Of a stretch of 64,000 bases of DNA, positions 1 to 8,764 are shown piece by piece (the first letter of the stretch is position 1; every line of letters begins with the position of its first letter). The stretch lies in NCBI RefSeq assembly GCF_024137025.1, contig NZ_JAMYJR010000003.1, forward strand, positions 310,001-374,000, given 5' to 3'. The stretch comes from Paractinoplanes aksuensis (GTDB taxonomy: Bacteria; Actinomycetota; Actinomycetes; Mycobacteriales; Micromonosporaceae). The translations under genes were made by a program, and so were the position numbers. Under the pieces are notes generated by a model. That model had not been told where the DNA came from. It ran no database searches and saw nothing but the letters and a program-made list of their open reading frames with translations.

Positions 1-1
1 G

Positions 2-433
2 CTCGAAGCGTTCCCGAGGAGTAAAGCGGGGCGAGGTGGCCGCGGTGGGTACTGCAAGCCGTGTCACAACGCCCGTGGGCGGGAGTCGAAGCAGCGGCTC
101 TATGGTGGCACGCGCGAGTATCACCTCCGCGCCCGTTATGGCATCGGTCAGGTTGAGTTCGACGACCTGTTGTGGCGGCAGGGCAATGTGTGTGCGATCT
201 GCCGCGCGCCTGACCCTCAACACGTCGATCACGATCATCGCACCGGCGCTGTGCGCGGGATATTGTGCTTCAACTGCAACGGCGGCCTGGGACAGTTCCG
301 GGACAACCAGCACTACCTGGCCGGCGCGATCGAGTATTTGAAGGGGACCACGTGGCAAAGGACTTTGATCCATCCGGGCGTGTACCGGATTACTACGTCA
401 ATGCGGGAACGTCCTCCTTCACGCAGTTCCTGA
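2..433 (+). CDS. Endonuclease VII-like HNH nuclease, 5'-truncated by window edge
   Basis: Reading frame open from base 2; the start lies outside the window. About 143 residues are visible. They show a Cys-rich zinc knuckle ([11 protein letters not shown]) followed by [27 protein letters not shown] and a final [13 protein letters not shown]. This is the pattern of the recombination endonuclease VII family, with the DHDH histidines as the HNH-type metal site and four cysteines binding zinc. The 3' end overlaps prcB by 82 nt in another frame, so the two are probably co-transcribed. A DNA or RNA cleavage role is known of the family; any link to the proteasome is only positional. Confidence 0.8.
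   Translation, partial: LEAFPRSKAGRGGRGGYCKPCHNARGRESKQRLYGGTREYHLRARYGIGQVEFDDLLWRQGNVCAICRAPDPQHVDHDHRTGAVRGILCFNCNGGLGQFRDNQHYLAGAIEYLKGTTWQRTLIHPGVYRITTSMRERPPSRSS
341..347 (+). promoter_or_regulatory. Ribosome binding site deciding the prcB start
   Basis: AAGGGGA lies 4 nt before GTG 352 and inside the end of the endonuclease VII-like gene. It favours GTG 352 over the much earlier in-frame codon at 265, which would add about 29 residues not typical of PrcB. Confidence 0.7.
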
Positions 434-1191
434 CACACGCTTCGCCCGAGCTGCTGCCGGGCCGTCGCCCGCTGCCGCCCGGTCTGTCGGCCGACATCGC
501 GCCGCACGGCACGACGATCGTGGCGATCGCCACCGCCGAGGGCGTGGTTATGGGTGGCGACCGGCGCGCGACGATGGGCAACCTGATCGCCAGCCGGGAC
601 ATCGAGAAGGTGCACCCGGCCGACTCGTACTCGCTGATCGGCATCGCCGGGACGGCGGGTATCGGCATCGAGCTGATGCGGCTGTTCCAGGTCGAGCTGG
701 AGCACTACGAGAAGATCGAGGGCACGATGCTCTCGACCGACGGCAAGGCCAACCGGCTGGCCGGCATGGTGCGCGGCAACCTGGGCGCGGCCATGCAGGG
801 CCTGGCCGTGGTGCCGCTGTTCGCGGGGTACGACCTGTCGCCGGCCGATCCGGCCAAGGTGGGGCGCATCTTCAGCTTCGACGTGGCGGGTGGCCTCTAT
901 GAGGAGACCGGCTACGACGCGATCGGTTCGGGTTCGCTGTTCGCGAAGTCGGCCCTGAAGAAGAAGTACCGTGCCGGTCTGAGCACCGACGACGCGGTCC
1001 GGCTGGCGGTCGAGGCGCTGTACGACGCGGCCGACGACGACACCGCGACCGGTGGGCCCGACCTGACCCGCAAGATCTTCCCGGTGGTCATGTCGGCGAC
1101 GGCGAACGGCACGCACCGGCTGACCGAGGCCGAGATCATCGCGGTGGCCGAGCAGGTCGTGGCCGGGCGCATGGAGAATCCGGGCGGCTGA
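352..1191 (+). CDS. prcB: Proteasome beta subunit PrcB
   Basis: Catalytic subunit of the 20S proteasome (peptidase T1), which degrades pupylated proteins in the cytoplasm. With the GTG start at 352 it is 279 residues. The propeptide ends at PHG and the N-terminal nucleophile is Thr54 in TTIVAIAT. Family motifs include [14 protein letters not shown] with the conserved Asp and Arg, and [13 protein letters not shown]. The propeptide carries the typical TSSFTQFL and PELLPGRR elements. The gene overlaps the upstream endonuclease VII-like gene by 82 nt and is followed 54 nt later by prcA, the usual order in actinobacteria. Confidence 0.97.
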   Translation: MAKDFDPSGRVPDYYVNAGTSSFTQFLTHASPELLPGRRPLPPGLSADIAPHGTTIVAIATAEGVVMGGDRRATMGNLIASRDIEKVHPADSYSLIGIAGTAGIGIELMRLFQVELEHYEKIEGTMLSTDGKANRLAGMVRGNLGAAMQGLAVVPLFAGYDLSPADPAKVGRIFSFDVAGGLYEETGYDAIGSGSLFAKSALKKKYRAGLSTDDAVRLAVEALYDAADDDTATGGPDLTRKIFPVVMSATANGTHRLTEAEIIAVAEQVVAGRMENPGG

Positions 1192-1245
1192 GTCCGGTTG
1201 TTGGTAGCAGCCGAATTCACCAGGGACGAGAGGGAGTAGCCACCC

Positions 1246-2127
1246 GTGGCCATGCAGTTCTACGCATCACCCGAGCAGGTCCAGCGTGACCGTTCGGAGT
1301 ACGCCCGTAAGGGCATCGCCCGCGGCCGTTCCGCCGTGGTGCTGACGTATGAGGGCGGCATCCTGCTGGTCGCCGAGAACATCACGACGCTCCGCAAGAT
1401 CAGCGAGATCTACGACAAGATCGGGTTCGCGGCGGTCGGGCGGTACAACGAGTTCGAGTCGCTGCGTCGGGCCGGTATCCGGATGGCCGACGTCAACGGC
1501 TACAGCTACGACCGGCGCGATGTGACCGGGCGGTTCCTGGCCAACGCGTACACGCAGACGCTGGGTGCGATCTTCACCGAGACGCAGAAGCCGTACGAGG
1601 TCGAGATCTGCATCGCCCAGGTCGGTTCCTCGCCGGAGACGGACGAGCTGTACCGCATCACGTACGACGGTTCGGTGATGGACGAGCCGGGGTTCATGGC
1701 GATGGGCGGCCAGGCCGAGGCGATCTCGAGTGTGCTGCGGGAGGGCCACGACCCGGCGGCCGATCTGCCGACGGCGCTGGCGCTGGCCGCGAAGGCGCTG
1801 GGCAGCGTGGGCGGCGAGAACGGGGCGACCCGCAAGCTCGACTCGAAGCAGCTCGAGGTGGCTGTGCTCGACCGGCGGCGCAAGGGCCGCGCGTTCCGGC
1901 GTATCCACGGGCAGCCGCTGATCACGCTGCTCGAGGGCCTGGAGACTGTGGCCGAGAAGGATCTCGGCGACGTGGACGCGGCTCCTCCGCCTCCCGCGGC
2001 CGACGGCAAGCCCACGGTGTCCGCCGCGTCCGAGCAGGACGTGGCCAGCAAGCCGGCGGCGACCGACAAGCCCGAGGCGGCCGACCCGGCCGAGCCGGCC
2101 GACGGCGTCAACGGCGACGGTTCCTGA
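1246..2127 (+). CDS. prcA: Proteasome alpha subunit PrcA
   Basis: Forms the outer rings and gate of the 20S core. The 293-residue product begins [11 protein letters not shown] and has the diagnostic [12 protein letters not shown] followed by [15 protein letters not shown] at 1231-1236 is 9 nt from GTG 1246 and 15 nt from ATG 1252, so GTG is preferred. The last 50 residues or so are Ala/Pro/Asp-rich and look disordered, a common tail in actinobacterial PrcA. A strong hairpin follows the stop by 5 nt, suggesting the proteasome operon ends here. Confidence 0.97.
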   Translation: MAMQFYASPEQVQRDRSEYARKGIARGRSAVVLTYEGGILLVAENITTLRKISEIYDKIGFAAVGRYNEFESLRRAGIRMADVNGYSYDRRDVTGRFLANAYTQTLGAIFTETQKPYEVEICIAQVGSSPETDELYRITYDGSVMDEPGFMAMGGQAEAISSVLREGHDPAADLPTALALAAKALGSVGGENGATRKLDSKQLEVAVLDRRRKGRAFRRIHGQPLITLLEGLETVAEKDLGDVDAAPPPPAADGKPTVSAASEQDVASKPAATDKPEAADPAEPADGVNGDGS

Positions 2128-2132
2128 CGTGA

Positions 2133-2163
2133 TCATGCCCCCGGTGGTAGACCGGGGGCATGA
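2133..2163. terminator. 13-bp perfect inverted repeat after prcA
   Basis: TCATGCCCCCGGT (2133-2145) and ACCGGGGGCATGA (2151-2163) form a perfect 13-bp stem with a 5-nt loop GGTAG. There is no T-run, as is common for actinobacterial terminators. The right arm contains the ATG of the next gene, so the fold would also hide that start codon in a read-through transcript. Confidence 0.7.
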
Positions 2164-2930
2164 CTGACAACGTTCGTTCTCTCGCGCTCGCTTCGTCCTG
2201 CGCGGCTTTCGTGGCCGTGCCCTGCCTGGGTGCGCTGTTCGGCCGCGGTGAGCAGACCGGCCGCTACGACACGGTGATCACGCCGCCCGACTACGCGTTC
2301 GCGGTGTGGGCCCCGATTTTCGCCGGCTGCGCCGCGTCGACGATCGCTCAGTGCCGGCCCGGCGGCCGGGGCGATCCGATGAGCCGCCGCACGGGGTGGC
2401 CGCTGGCCGGGGCCTATGCGGTGAACGCGGCCTGGTCGCTGGCTGCCCAGACCGATCGGTTCCGGCTGACGCCCGCTCTGCTGCCGCTGGCTACCGCTTT
2501 CGCCGCTGCCGCGTACGGCCGGGCCCAGCGGGTGGGCGCGGCAGCGCGGCCGGTCTTGCCTTTCAGCACGGGCCGGGCTCGGCGGATCGGTGCCGCCTCC
2601 ACGCCGGCCGTCGTGACGCCCGTGAGCACGGGCCTGCTGCTCGGCTGGACGGCCTTGGCCAGCACGGTCAACCTCGCGGCGGGTGTCGTGGCGGCCGGCG
2701 TCCCCCAGCGCGATTCCCGCCTCGTCGCAGCATCGACGGCGGCGCTGCTGCTGGCCTCGGCCGCGGTGGCCGGGGGAGTGGCCCGCAGCCGCCGGGGCGC
2801 CCGGCCGCTCGCGCTGGCGTCCGCGTGGGGCCTCGCCACGACCGCGCTGACCCGCACTCGCCAACCGGTGGTGCGCTGGGCCGCCGCTACCGGCTCAGCA
2901 GCCATCACAGCCGCCGCGATTCGCACCTGA
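2160..2930 (+). CDS. TspO/MBR-like tryptophan-rich sensory family membrane protein
   Basis: The 256-residue hydrophobic protein has a family-like motif near residues 42-54 (PPDYAFAVWAPIF) and several predicted membrane spans rich in Ala, Leu and Val. Proteins with P-x-x-YAF-x-I/VW-x-x-IY are usually annotated as tryptophan-rich sensory or TspO-related. The match beyond this motif is loose, so substrate and role are unknown. The ATG sits in the right arm of the hairpin after prcA and has no good ribosome site; GTG codons downstream are possible alternatives. The C-terminal half is Ala/Arg-rich. Confidence 0.55.
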   Translation: MTDNVRSLALASSCAAFVAVPCLGALFGRGEQTGRYDTVITPPDYAFAVWAPIFAGCAASTIAQCRPGGRGDPMSRRTGWPLAGAYAVNAAWSLAAQTDRFRLTPALLPLATAFAAAAYGRAQRVGAAARPVLPFSTGRARRIGAASTPAVVTPVSTGLLLGWTALASTVNLAAGVVAAGVPQRDSRLVAASTAALLLASAAVAGGVARSRRGARPLALASAWGLATTALTRTRQPVVRWAAATGSAAITAAAIRT

Positions 2931-3237
2931 GTGCTTGCCGCCCGGCTGTGTGCTGGGCGGTTGTCATGGGCGCAGTGGCTATTGCGGCCGTTGCGATTCG
3001 CACTTGAGCGCCCGCCGCCGGTATCGGCTGGACCGACTGCGGCCGCCGGCTCATCAGCTATCGCAGCTGGTGGGGAGGGCTGCCGCTCGTGTGGGGCGAC
3101 GGCGCGCCGCAGCCGTGGAACCCGAGCGCGCTGGGTCGCAGCTGCCGGCGGAGCGATGGCGGCGGGCGCTTCATGTTGACGGGTCATGTTGACGTGTTGA
3201 TTGGGTGTATCAACATGTACGGACGTCAACATGAGCG
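2931..3237. other. Intergenic stretch, no convincing gene
   Basis: About 300 bp between convergent genes. Short open frames exist on the plus strand, but their products are Arg/Ala-rich with no family likeness. A stretch resembling CGATTCGCAC(C/T)TGAG occurs twice (near 2918 and 2994), suggesting a small local duplication of the upstream gene's 3' end. The right side holds the TCATGTTGAC repeat cluster listed separately. Confidence 0.6.
3171..3234. repeat. TCATGTTGAC direct and inverted repeat cluster
   Basis: TCATGTTGAC occurs at 3171-3180 and 3184-3193. TCATGTTGACGT (3184-3195) is the exact reverse complement of ACGTCAACATGA (3223-3234). A nested pair TGTTGAT/ATCAACA lies at 3195-3201 and 3209-3215 around a 7-nt loop. 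The A/T-rich arms stand out in this GC-rich DNA. The cluster abuts the 3' end of the minus-strand epimerase gene, so it may be a terminator or a regulator binding site. Confidence 0.6.
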
Positions 3238-4170
3238 CTACGGGAGCAGGGGGCGCCACCAGCCGGGGTTGTCGCGGTACCAGCCGACGGTGCTGGTGAG
3301 GCCGGAGGCGAACTCGACGTGGGGCCGCCAGCCCAGGTCGTGGCGGATCTTGTCGTCGTCGAGGGCCTGTCGCGCGTCCTCGCCCGGCGGGGCGGGCACG
3401 ATGTCGATGCTGTCCCAGGTCGCGCCCAGCTCTTCGAGCAGCAGGGCGGCCAGGTCGCGGTGGGCCAGCTCGATGCTGCCGGCCACGTTGTAGACCTCAC
3501 CCGCCCGCCCGTCGGCCAGCACCAGCGCCACCGCCCGGATCAGGTCGTGGACGTGCAGCCAGTCGCGGGCCGACGCGCCGTGCAGGGCGGCCCGGCCGCC
3601 CGTCAGCACCGCCGTCACCAGGCGGGGGATCAGGTTCTCCGGGTGCTGGTGCGACCCGTACGCCGGGCTGGGCCGCACGACCAGCACCGGCAGCCCGTGC
3701 GTGCGGTGGGCGGCCAGCACCAGCAGGTCGGCCGCGCCCTTCATCGCCGCGTAGGGCGACGTCGGCGACAGGGCCGCGCGCTCCGCCCATGCCCCCGCCG
3801 GGATCGACCCGTACACCGAGCCCGTCGATATATGCACAAATCGGGCCACTCCGTGTCGGAGTGCCGCGTCCAGCAGGACCGTGGTGCCGACCACCGTCGA
3901 GGTCACGTCGGCCTCGGCCGCGAAGTGGACGACCGTGTCGTGGCGGCGCACCACCACCTCGGCCAGGGCCGGATCAGCCACGTCGCCGGGCACGAAGTCG
4001 AGCCTCTTGTCGTGGGCCACCGGGCCCAGATTGGCGAAGTTCCCGGCGTACGTCAGCTTGTCGAGAACCGTGACTCGCGCGCCTTCCAGGCCCGGCAGCC
4101 GGCCGGCCAGCATCGCGCGCACGAAGTGCGAGCCGATGAAGCCGGCGCCGCCGGTGACCAGAACGTTCAT
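3238..4170 (-). CDS. NAD-dependent epimerase/dehydratase, divergent RmlB-like
   Basis: Extended SDR protein of 310 residues with the Rossmann motif GGAGFIGS at residues 7-14 and YxxxK as YAAMK. Overall it resembles dTDP-glucose 4,6-dehydratase (VTVLDKLTYAGN, VVHFAAE, RDWLHVHD, GEVYNVAG, TVGWYRDN). The catalytic Asp-Glu of RmlB (normally STDEVYG) is replaced by STGSVYG. About ten residues after HFAAE, normally SHVDRSI and following, are shortened. True 4,6-dehydratase activity is therefore doubtful; an epimerase, reductase or degenerate role is possible. It stands alone on the minus strand between prcA and pafA. Confidence 0.8.
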   Translation of the reverse strand: MNVLVTGGAGFIGSHFVRAMLAGRLPGLEGARVTVLDKLTYAGNFANLGPVAHDKRLDFVPGDVADPALAEVVVRRHDTVVHFAAEADVTSTVVGTTVLLDAALRHGVARFVHISTGSVYGSIPAGAWAERAALSPTSPYAAMKGAADLLVLAAHRTHGLPVLVVRPSPAYGSHQHPENLIPRLVTAVLTGGRAALHGASARDWLHVHDLIRAVALVLADGRAGEVYNVAGSIELAHRDLAALLLEELGATWDSIDIVPAPPGEDARQALDDDKIRHDLGWRPHVEFASGLTSTVGWYRDNPGWWRPLLP

Positions 4171-4222
4171 CCGTAACGACTCTACCGGCGTCGGGTGACT
4201 GCCAATGGATGGCTTATGCGGC

Positions 4223-4228
4223 TAGTGT
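4223..4228 (+). promoter_or_regulatory. -10 element of pafA (leaderless type)
   Basis: TAGTGT ends 6 nt before ATG 4235, which would place transcription start on or beside the start codon. No Shine-Dalgarno sequence is present. Confidence 0.5.
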
Positions 4229-4234
4229 TTCGTC

Positions 4235-5593
4235 ATGGAACGGCGAATTTTCGGCCTCGAGACCGAGTACGGCGTCACGTGTACTTACCGGGGGCAGCGG
4301 CGGCTGTCTCCCGACGAGGTGGCCCGCTACCTGTTCCGCCGAGTGGTGTCCTGGGGACGCAGCAGCAACGTTTTCCTCCGTAACGGCGCCCGCCTCTACC
4401 TCGATGTCGGTTCCCACCCGGAATACGCGACGCCCGAGTGCGACTCCGTGACCGATCTCGTCGCCCACGACCGGGCCGGCGAGCGGATCCTCGAGGGCCT
4501 GCTGGTCGACGCCGAGAAACGGCTGCACGACGAGGGCATCGCGGGCGAGATCTACCTGTTCAAGAACAACACCGACTCCGCCGGCAACTCGTACGGCTGC
4601 CACGAGAACTACCTCGTGTCCCGCCACGGCGAGTTCGGCCGGCTCGCCGACGTCCTGATCCCGTTCCTCGTGACCCGTCAGCTGATCTGCGGCGCCGGCA
4701 AGGTGCTGCAGACCCCGCGCGGCGCCGTGTTCTGCCTGTCGCAGCGGGCCGAGCACATCTGGGAGGGTGTCTCCAGCGCGACGACCCGCTCCCGCCCGAT
4801 CATCAACACCCGCGACGAGCCGCACGCCGACGCCGAGCGCTACCGCCGTCTGCACGTCATCGTCGGCGACTCGAACATGAACGAGGTGACGACGCTGCTC
4901 AAGGTGGGCAGCGCCGACATCGTGCTGCGCATGATCGAGGCCGGCGTGGTCATGCGCGACCTCTCGCTCGAGAACCCGATCCGGGCCATCCGCGAGGTCA
5001 GCCACGACGTCACCGGCCGCCGCAAGATCCGCCTGGCCAACAACAAAGAGGTCAGCGCGCTCGAGATCCAGCAGGAATACCTGGCCAAGGCGACCGAGTT
5101 CGTCGAGCGCCGCGGCGGCGACCCGACGGCCAAGCGCGTCGTCGAGCTGTGGGGCCGGGTGCTCAACGCCATCGAGAGCGAGAACCTCGACCCGGTCGCC
5201 CGCGAGATCGACTGGGTCTCGAAGTACAAGCTGATCGAGCGCTACCAGGCCAAGCACCAGATCCCGATGAGCCACCCGCGCATCGCCCAGCTCGACCTGG
5301 CCTATCACGACGTGCGCCGGGGCCGCGGCCTCTACGCGCTGATGGAGAAGCGCAAGCAGGTCGATCGCATCTCCAACGACCTCGAGATCTTCGAGGCCAA
5401 GGAGACGCCGCCGCAGACCACCCGGGCCCGGCTGCGCGGCGAGTTCATCCGTCACGCGCAGGAGAAGCGGCGCGACTTCACCGTGGACTGGGTGCACCTG
5501 AAGCTCAACGACCAGGCGCAGCGCACCGTGCTCTGCAAAGACCCGTTCCGCGCGTACGACGAGCGGGTGGAACGCCTGATCGCCAGCATGTGA
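4235..5593 (+). CDS. pafA: Pup-protein ligase PafA
   Basis: Joins Pup to lysines of target proteins using ATP, marking them for the proteasome. The 452-residue product begins [13 protein letters not shown] with catalytic Glu9, and carries [15 protein letters not shown] with Asp57, the residue that activates the substrate lysine in characterised PafA. Further family blocks are [33 protein letters not shown] and the C-terminal [15 protein letters not shown]. Length and ends match mycobacterial PafA. Its stop codon overlaps the GTG of a small membrane protein gene. Transcription is probably leaderless. Confidence 0.98.
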   Translation: MERRIFGLETEYGVTCTYRGQRRLSPDEVARYLFRRVVSWGRSSNVFLRNGARLYLDVGSHPEYATPECDSVTDLVAHDRAGERILEGLLVDAEKRLHDEGIAGEIYLFKNNTDSAGNSYGCHENYLVSRHGEFGRLADVLIPFLVTRQLICGAGKVLQTPRGAVFCLSQRAEHIWEGVSSATTRSRPIINTRDEPHADAERYRRLHVIVGDSNMNEVTTLLKVGSADIVLRMIEAGVVMRDLSLENPIRAIREVSHDVTGRRKIRLANNKEVSALEIQQEYLAKATEFVERRGGDPTAKRVVELWGRVLNAIESENLDPVAREIDWVSKYKLIERYQAKHQIPMSHPRIAQLDLAYHDVRRGRGLYALMEKRKQVDRISNDLEIFEAKETPPQTTRARLRGEFIRHAQEKRRDFTVDWVHLKLNDQAQRTVLCKDPFRAYDERVERLIASM

Positions 5594-5736
5594 GGCGGTC
5601 CGACAACCGCCGCGACCGCATCCGGGCCGAGATCCGGCGCAACCGAGAGGGCGGCCATCGCATCCCGACGTGGGTGCTGGCCGCGCTCCTCGGGGTGATC
5701 CTGCTCGGCTGGGTTCTTCTGATCGTCATGTCGTAG
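5590..5736 (+). CDS. Small single-span membrane protein coupled to pafA
   Basis: GTG 5590 overlaps the pafA stop (ATGTGA). The 48-residue product has a very basic N-terminus (about ten Arg in the first 23 residues) followed by one membrane span from roughly residue 27 to 47 ([20 protein letters not shown]) and a short tail. By charge, the N-terminus should face the cytoplasm. The stop-start overlap suggests translational coupling to PafA. I do not recognise a family; a membrane-tethering role for the ligase would be speculation. Confidence 0.65.
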   Translation: MRRSDNRRDRIRAEIRRNREGGHRIPTWVLAALLGVILLGWVLLIVMS

Positions 5737-5761
5737 CCCTGCGGGGTGCCGCGACATCGTT

Positions 5762-5767
5762 TAGCGT
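5762..5767 (+). promoter_or_regulatory. -10 element of glgE (leaderless type)
   Basis: TAGCGT lies 7 nt before ATG 5775, and no ribosome site is visible between it and the start. Confidence 0.45.
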
Positions 5768-5774
5768 GCCCCGT

Positions 5775-7742
5775 ATGAGTGGTCGGATACCCGTTGTCGG
5801 TGTCAGCCCCGTTGTGGACAATGCGAGCCGCCCGGTCAAGTCGGTGCCGGCCGAGGATTTCGACGTCACCGCGACCGTGTTTCGTGAGGGGCACGACGCG
5901 GTGAACGCCACGCTGGTCGTCACCGACCCGACCGGGCGCGCCCACCATCAGCCCATGACCAGGATCAGCGCCGGGCTGGACCTGTGGTCGGCCACCATCG
6001 GCGCCGACCGGACGGGCCGGTGGTCGTACCGGGTCGAGGGCTGGTCCGACCCGTACGGCACCTGGAACCACGACGCTGTCATCAAGGTCGGGGCCGGGGT
6101 CGACGTCGAGCTGATGCTCGAGGAGGGCGCGCGCGTCCTCGAACGGGCCGCGGCCGAGGTGAAGCGGACGCCGGAGCAGGCCGAGGTGCTCGCGACCGCG
6201 ATCGACGGCCTGCGCGACCCGAAGTTGCCGGCCGAGGTGCGACTGGGCGCGGGCCTCACCGCCGACGTACGGCGCGAGCTCACGGAACGGCCGCTGCGCG
6301 ACTTCGTCTCGGCCAGTGCCGACCATCCGTGGCTGGTCGAGCGGGAACGGGCCCTCCACGGCGCCTGGTACGAGATGTTCCCGCGCTCCGAGGGCGCGAC
6401 TTTCGACGAGACCACCGGCCGCTGGACCAGCGGCACGTTCGCCACGGCGGCCGAGCGCCTGCCCGCGATCGCCGCGATGGGCTTCGACGTCGTCTACCTG
6501 ACCCCGATCCACCCGATCGGCCGGGTCAACCGCAAGGGTCGCAACAACACGCTGACGGCCGAGGAGCACGACCCCGGTTCCCCGTACGGCATCGGGGCGG
6601 ACGAGGGCGGCCATGACGCCGTGCATCCCGACCTCGGCACGTTCGACGACTTCGACGCGTTCGTGGCGCGGGCCGGCGAGCTGGGGCTCGAGGTGGCGCT
6701 CGACCTGGCCCTGAACTGCGCGCCCGACCACCCGTGGGTGGCCGCGCACCCCGAATGGTTCACGACCCGCGCCGACGGTTCCATCGCCTATTCCGAGAAC
6801 CCGCCGAAGAAGTACCAGGACATTTATCCGCTCAACTTCGACAACGACCCCGAGGGCCTGTACGCCGAGCTGCGCCGCATCGTGCAGGTGTGGATCGACC
6901 ACGGTGTCGGCATCTTCCGCGTCGACAACCCGCACACCAAGCCGCTCGAGTTCTGGGAGCGGCTGATCGCCGACGTGGCCACCGATCACCCGGAGATCAT
7001 CTGGCTGGCCGAGGCCTTCACCCGGCCACCGATGATGCACAACCTGGCCAAGGCCGGGTTCCAGCAGTCGTACACGTACTACGCCTGGCGGCACACCCGG
7101 GCCGAGATCCAGGAGTACTGCGCGGAGCTGGCCGGGCCCGCCGCGGCCTACATGCGCCCGAACTTCTGGCCCACCACCCACGACATCCTCACCCCGTTCA
7201 TGCAGCAGGGCAACGAGAGCACGTGGAAGATGCGGGCCGCCCTGGCCGCCACGCTGTCACCGAGCTACGGCATCTACGCCGGCTACGAGTTGATGGAGAA
7301 CGTGGCCCGGCCCGGGGCCGAGGAGCAGATCGACAACGAGAAGTACGAGTACAAGAACCGCCGTTGGGCCGAGCAGGAAGGCCGGTCGCTCGCCCCGTAC
7401 CTGACGAAGGTCAACGAGATCCGGCGCGCCCACCCCGCCCTGCGCCGGCTGCGCAACCTGCGGTTCCACCACGCCGACGACGAGAACGTGCTCGTCTTCT
7501 CCAAGGCCCGCCGGCTCTACGACCGCGACGACGTGATCATCGTGGTGGCCAACCTGGACCCTCGCCACAGCCGCGACACGTGGATCCACCTGACCATGCC
7601 GGAGCTGGGGCTCGAGTGGCACGACGGCTTCGTGGCCCACGACCTGATCACCGGCGCCCACTGGAACTGGGGTCAGCACAACTTCGTGCGCGTCGGCCCC
7701 GACACCGAGCCCGTGCACATCGTCCACGTGCAACGGTCATGA
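5775..7742 (+). CDS. glgE: Alpha-1,4-glucan:maltose-1-phosphate maltosyltransferase GlgE
   Basis: Adds maltosyl units from maltose-1-phosphate to alpha-glucan (GH13_3). The 655-residue product starts MSGRIPVVGVSPVV, typical of GlgE. The N-terminal beta-domain is followed by the catalytic barrel with LTPIHPIGRVNRKG, the nucleophile Asp384 in FRVDNPHTKP, the acid/base Glu413 in WLAEAFTRPPM and a third Asp (about 470) in TTHDIL. The usual companions treS, pep2 and glgB are not nearby, so the gene stands alone. Its last 6 nt overlap the convergent ECF sigma gene. Confidence 0.96.
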   Translation: MSGRIPVVGVSPVVDNASRPVKSVPAEDFDVTATVFREGHDAVNATLVVTDPTGRAHHQPMTRISAGLDLWSATIGADRTGRWSYRVEGWSDPYGTWNHDAVIKVGAGVDVELMLEEGARVLERAAAEVKRTPEQAEVLATAIDGLRDPKLPAEVRLGAGLTADVRRELTERPLRDFVSASADHPWLVERERALHGAWYEMFPRSEGATFDETTGRWTSGTFATAAERLPAIAAMGFDVVYLTPIHPIGRVNRKGRNNTLTAEEHDPGSPYGIGADEGGHDAVHPDLGTFDDFDAFVARAGELGLEVALDLALNCAPDHPWVAAHPEWFTTRADGSIAYSENPPKKYQDIYPLNFDNDPEGLYAELRRIVQVWIDHGVGIFRVDNPHTKPLEFWERLIADVATDHPEIIWLAEAFTRPPMMHNLAKAGFQQSYTYYAWRHTRAEIQEYCAELAGPAAAYMRPNFWPTTHDILTPFMQQGNESTWKMRAALAATLSPSYGIYAGYELMENVARPGAEEQIDNEKYEYKNRRWAEQEGRSLAPYLTKVNEIRRAHPALRRLRNLRFHHADDENVLVFSKARRLYDRDDVIIVVANLDPRHSRDTWIHLTMPELGLEWHDGFVAHDLITGAHWNWGQHNFVRVGPDTEPVHIVHVQRS

Positions 7743-8681
7743 CGGGAAGCGCCCGGCCAGCCTGACGTCGTGGAACCGGGCGATGGCCTGAATCCGGTCG
7801 CCGGCCAGGGTCAGGACGATGATGCCGGCCGGGCCCTCGGGGAAGGACGCCGTGAACGCGGGCTGGCCGTTGGCCCGGGTGGGCGTGAGCGCCAGGCCGC
7901 GGCCGTCGGCGTGGGCCGTGCTCGCCCGCAGGAAGGCGGCCACGGAGTCCCGGCCGTGGTACTCGTGCCGGGCCGGCGGCATGCTCAGCCAGGCTTCGTC
8001 GGTGAGCAGTGCGACGACGCCGTCGACGTCGCCCGCGGTGAAGGCCTCGGCAAATCGGCGGGCAACCCCACTTGCTTCAGTACGGGATGAGTCGCGCGGG
8101 CCGGGGGCCGTGGCCCGGGCCCGTTGCAGGGCGCCCTTGACCGCGGCCTCGGTCGTGCCGAGCATCGCGGCCACCTCGGGCGCGGGATAGCCGAGCACAT
8201 CACGCAGGATCAGCACCGCCGCCTGGCGCGGGGGCATGCGCTGCAGCGCCACGATGAACGCCAGCTCCACGGCCTCCCGGGTCTCGTAGCGGGCGTCGGG
8301 CCCGGGCGAGCGCTCCGGCACGCCTTCCAACAGATTTTCGGCGTACGGCTGAAGCCAGGTCACCTCGCCCAGCCGGCTCGGCGCGGGTGTCGCGAACGGC
8401 GGCGTGGGTTCCGGCGGCCCGCGGCGTCCGGCGCGCAGCGCGTTGAGGCAGCGGTTGGTGGCGATCCGATAGAGCCACGTACGCAGGGAGGCGCGGCCCT
8501 CGAACCCGGGCAGGCCGCGCCAGGCCGCGAGCATCGTCTCTTGCAGCAGGTCCTCGGCGTCGGTGAGCGAGCCGAGCATCCGGTAGCAGTGCAGCAGCAG
8601 TTCCGGCTCGTGGGGCGCGGTCAGCGTGCGGAACGCGTCGCCGTCACCGCCGCGGGCCCGGTCCAGGGTGGCTCGATCCAC
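7737..8681 (-). CDS. ECF sigma factor with C-terminal SnoaL-like domain
   Basis: The 314-residue product has sigma region 2 (LLLHCYRMLGSLTDAEDLLQ, then LRTWLYRIATNRCLN) and region 4 (LQRMPPRQAAVLILRDVLGY, then EAAVKGALQRARA). From about residue 205 a SnoaL/NTF2-like domain follows (VARRFAEAFTAGDVDGVVAL). This matches the SigG/SigX5 type of stand-alone ECF factors, whose fused domain is thought to control activity in place of an anti-sigma factor. The start is GTG 8681. A small SnoaL-like protein gene lies divergently 83 bp away. Confidence 0.9.
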   Translation of the reverse strand: MDRATLDRARGGDGDAFRTLTAPHEPELLLHCYRMLGSLTDAEDLLQETMLAAWRGLPGFEGRASLRTWLYRIATNRCLNALRAGRRGPPEPTPPFATPAPSRLGEVTWLQPYAENLLEGVPERSPGPDARYETREAVELAFIVALQRMPPRQAAVLILRDVLGYPAPEVAAMLGTTEAAVKGALQRARATAPGPRDSSRTEASGVARRFAEAFTAGDVDGVVALLTDEAWLSMPPARHEYHGRDSVAAFLRASTAHADGRGLALTPTRANGQPAFTASFPEGPAGIIVLTLAGDRIQAIARFHDVRLAGRFPS

Positions 8682-8764
8682 CCGGAGATCGTGCCACGCG
8701 ACCGTTCCGATCCCGTCGGGCCCGGTGTCAGTACCGGTGAAGAAGCCCGACGGACGGAGACACT

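Noticed and set aside
5505..7181. 558-codon minus-strand open frame opposite glgE
   Set aside because: Arg/Gly/Val-rich shadow of the GlgE frame; no ribosome site, no family likeness, and the plus strand is a clear gene.
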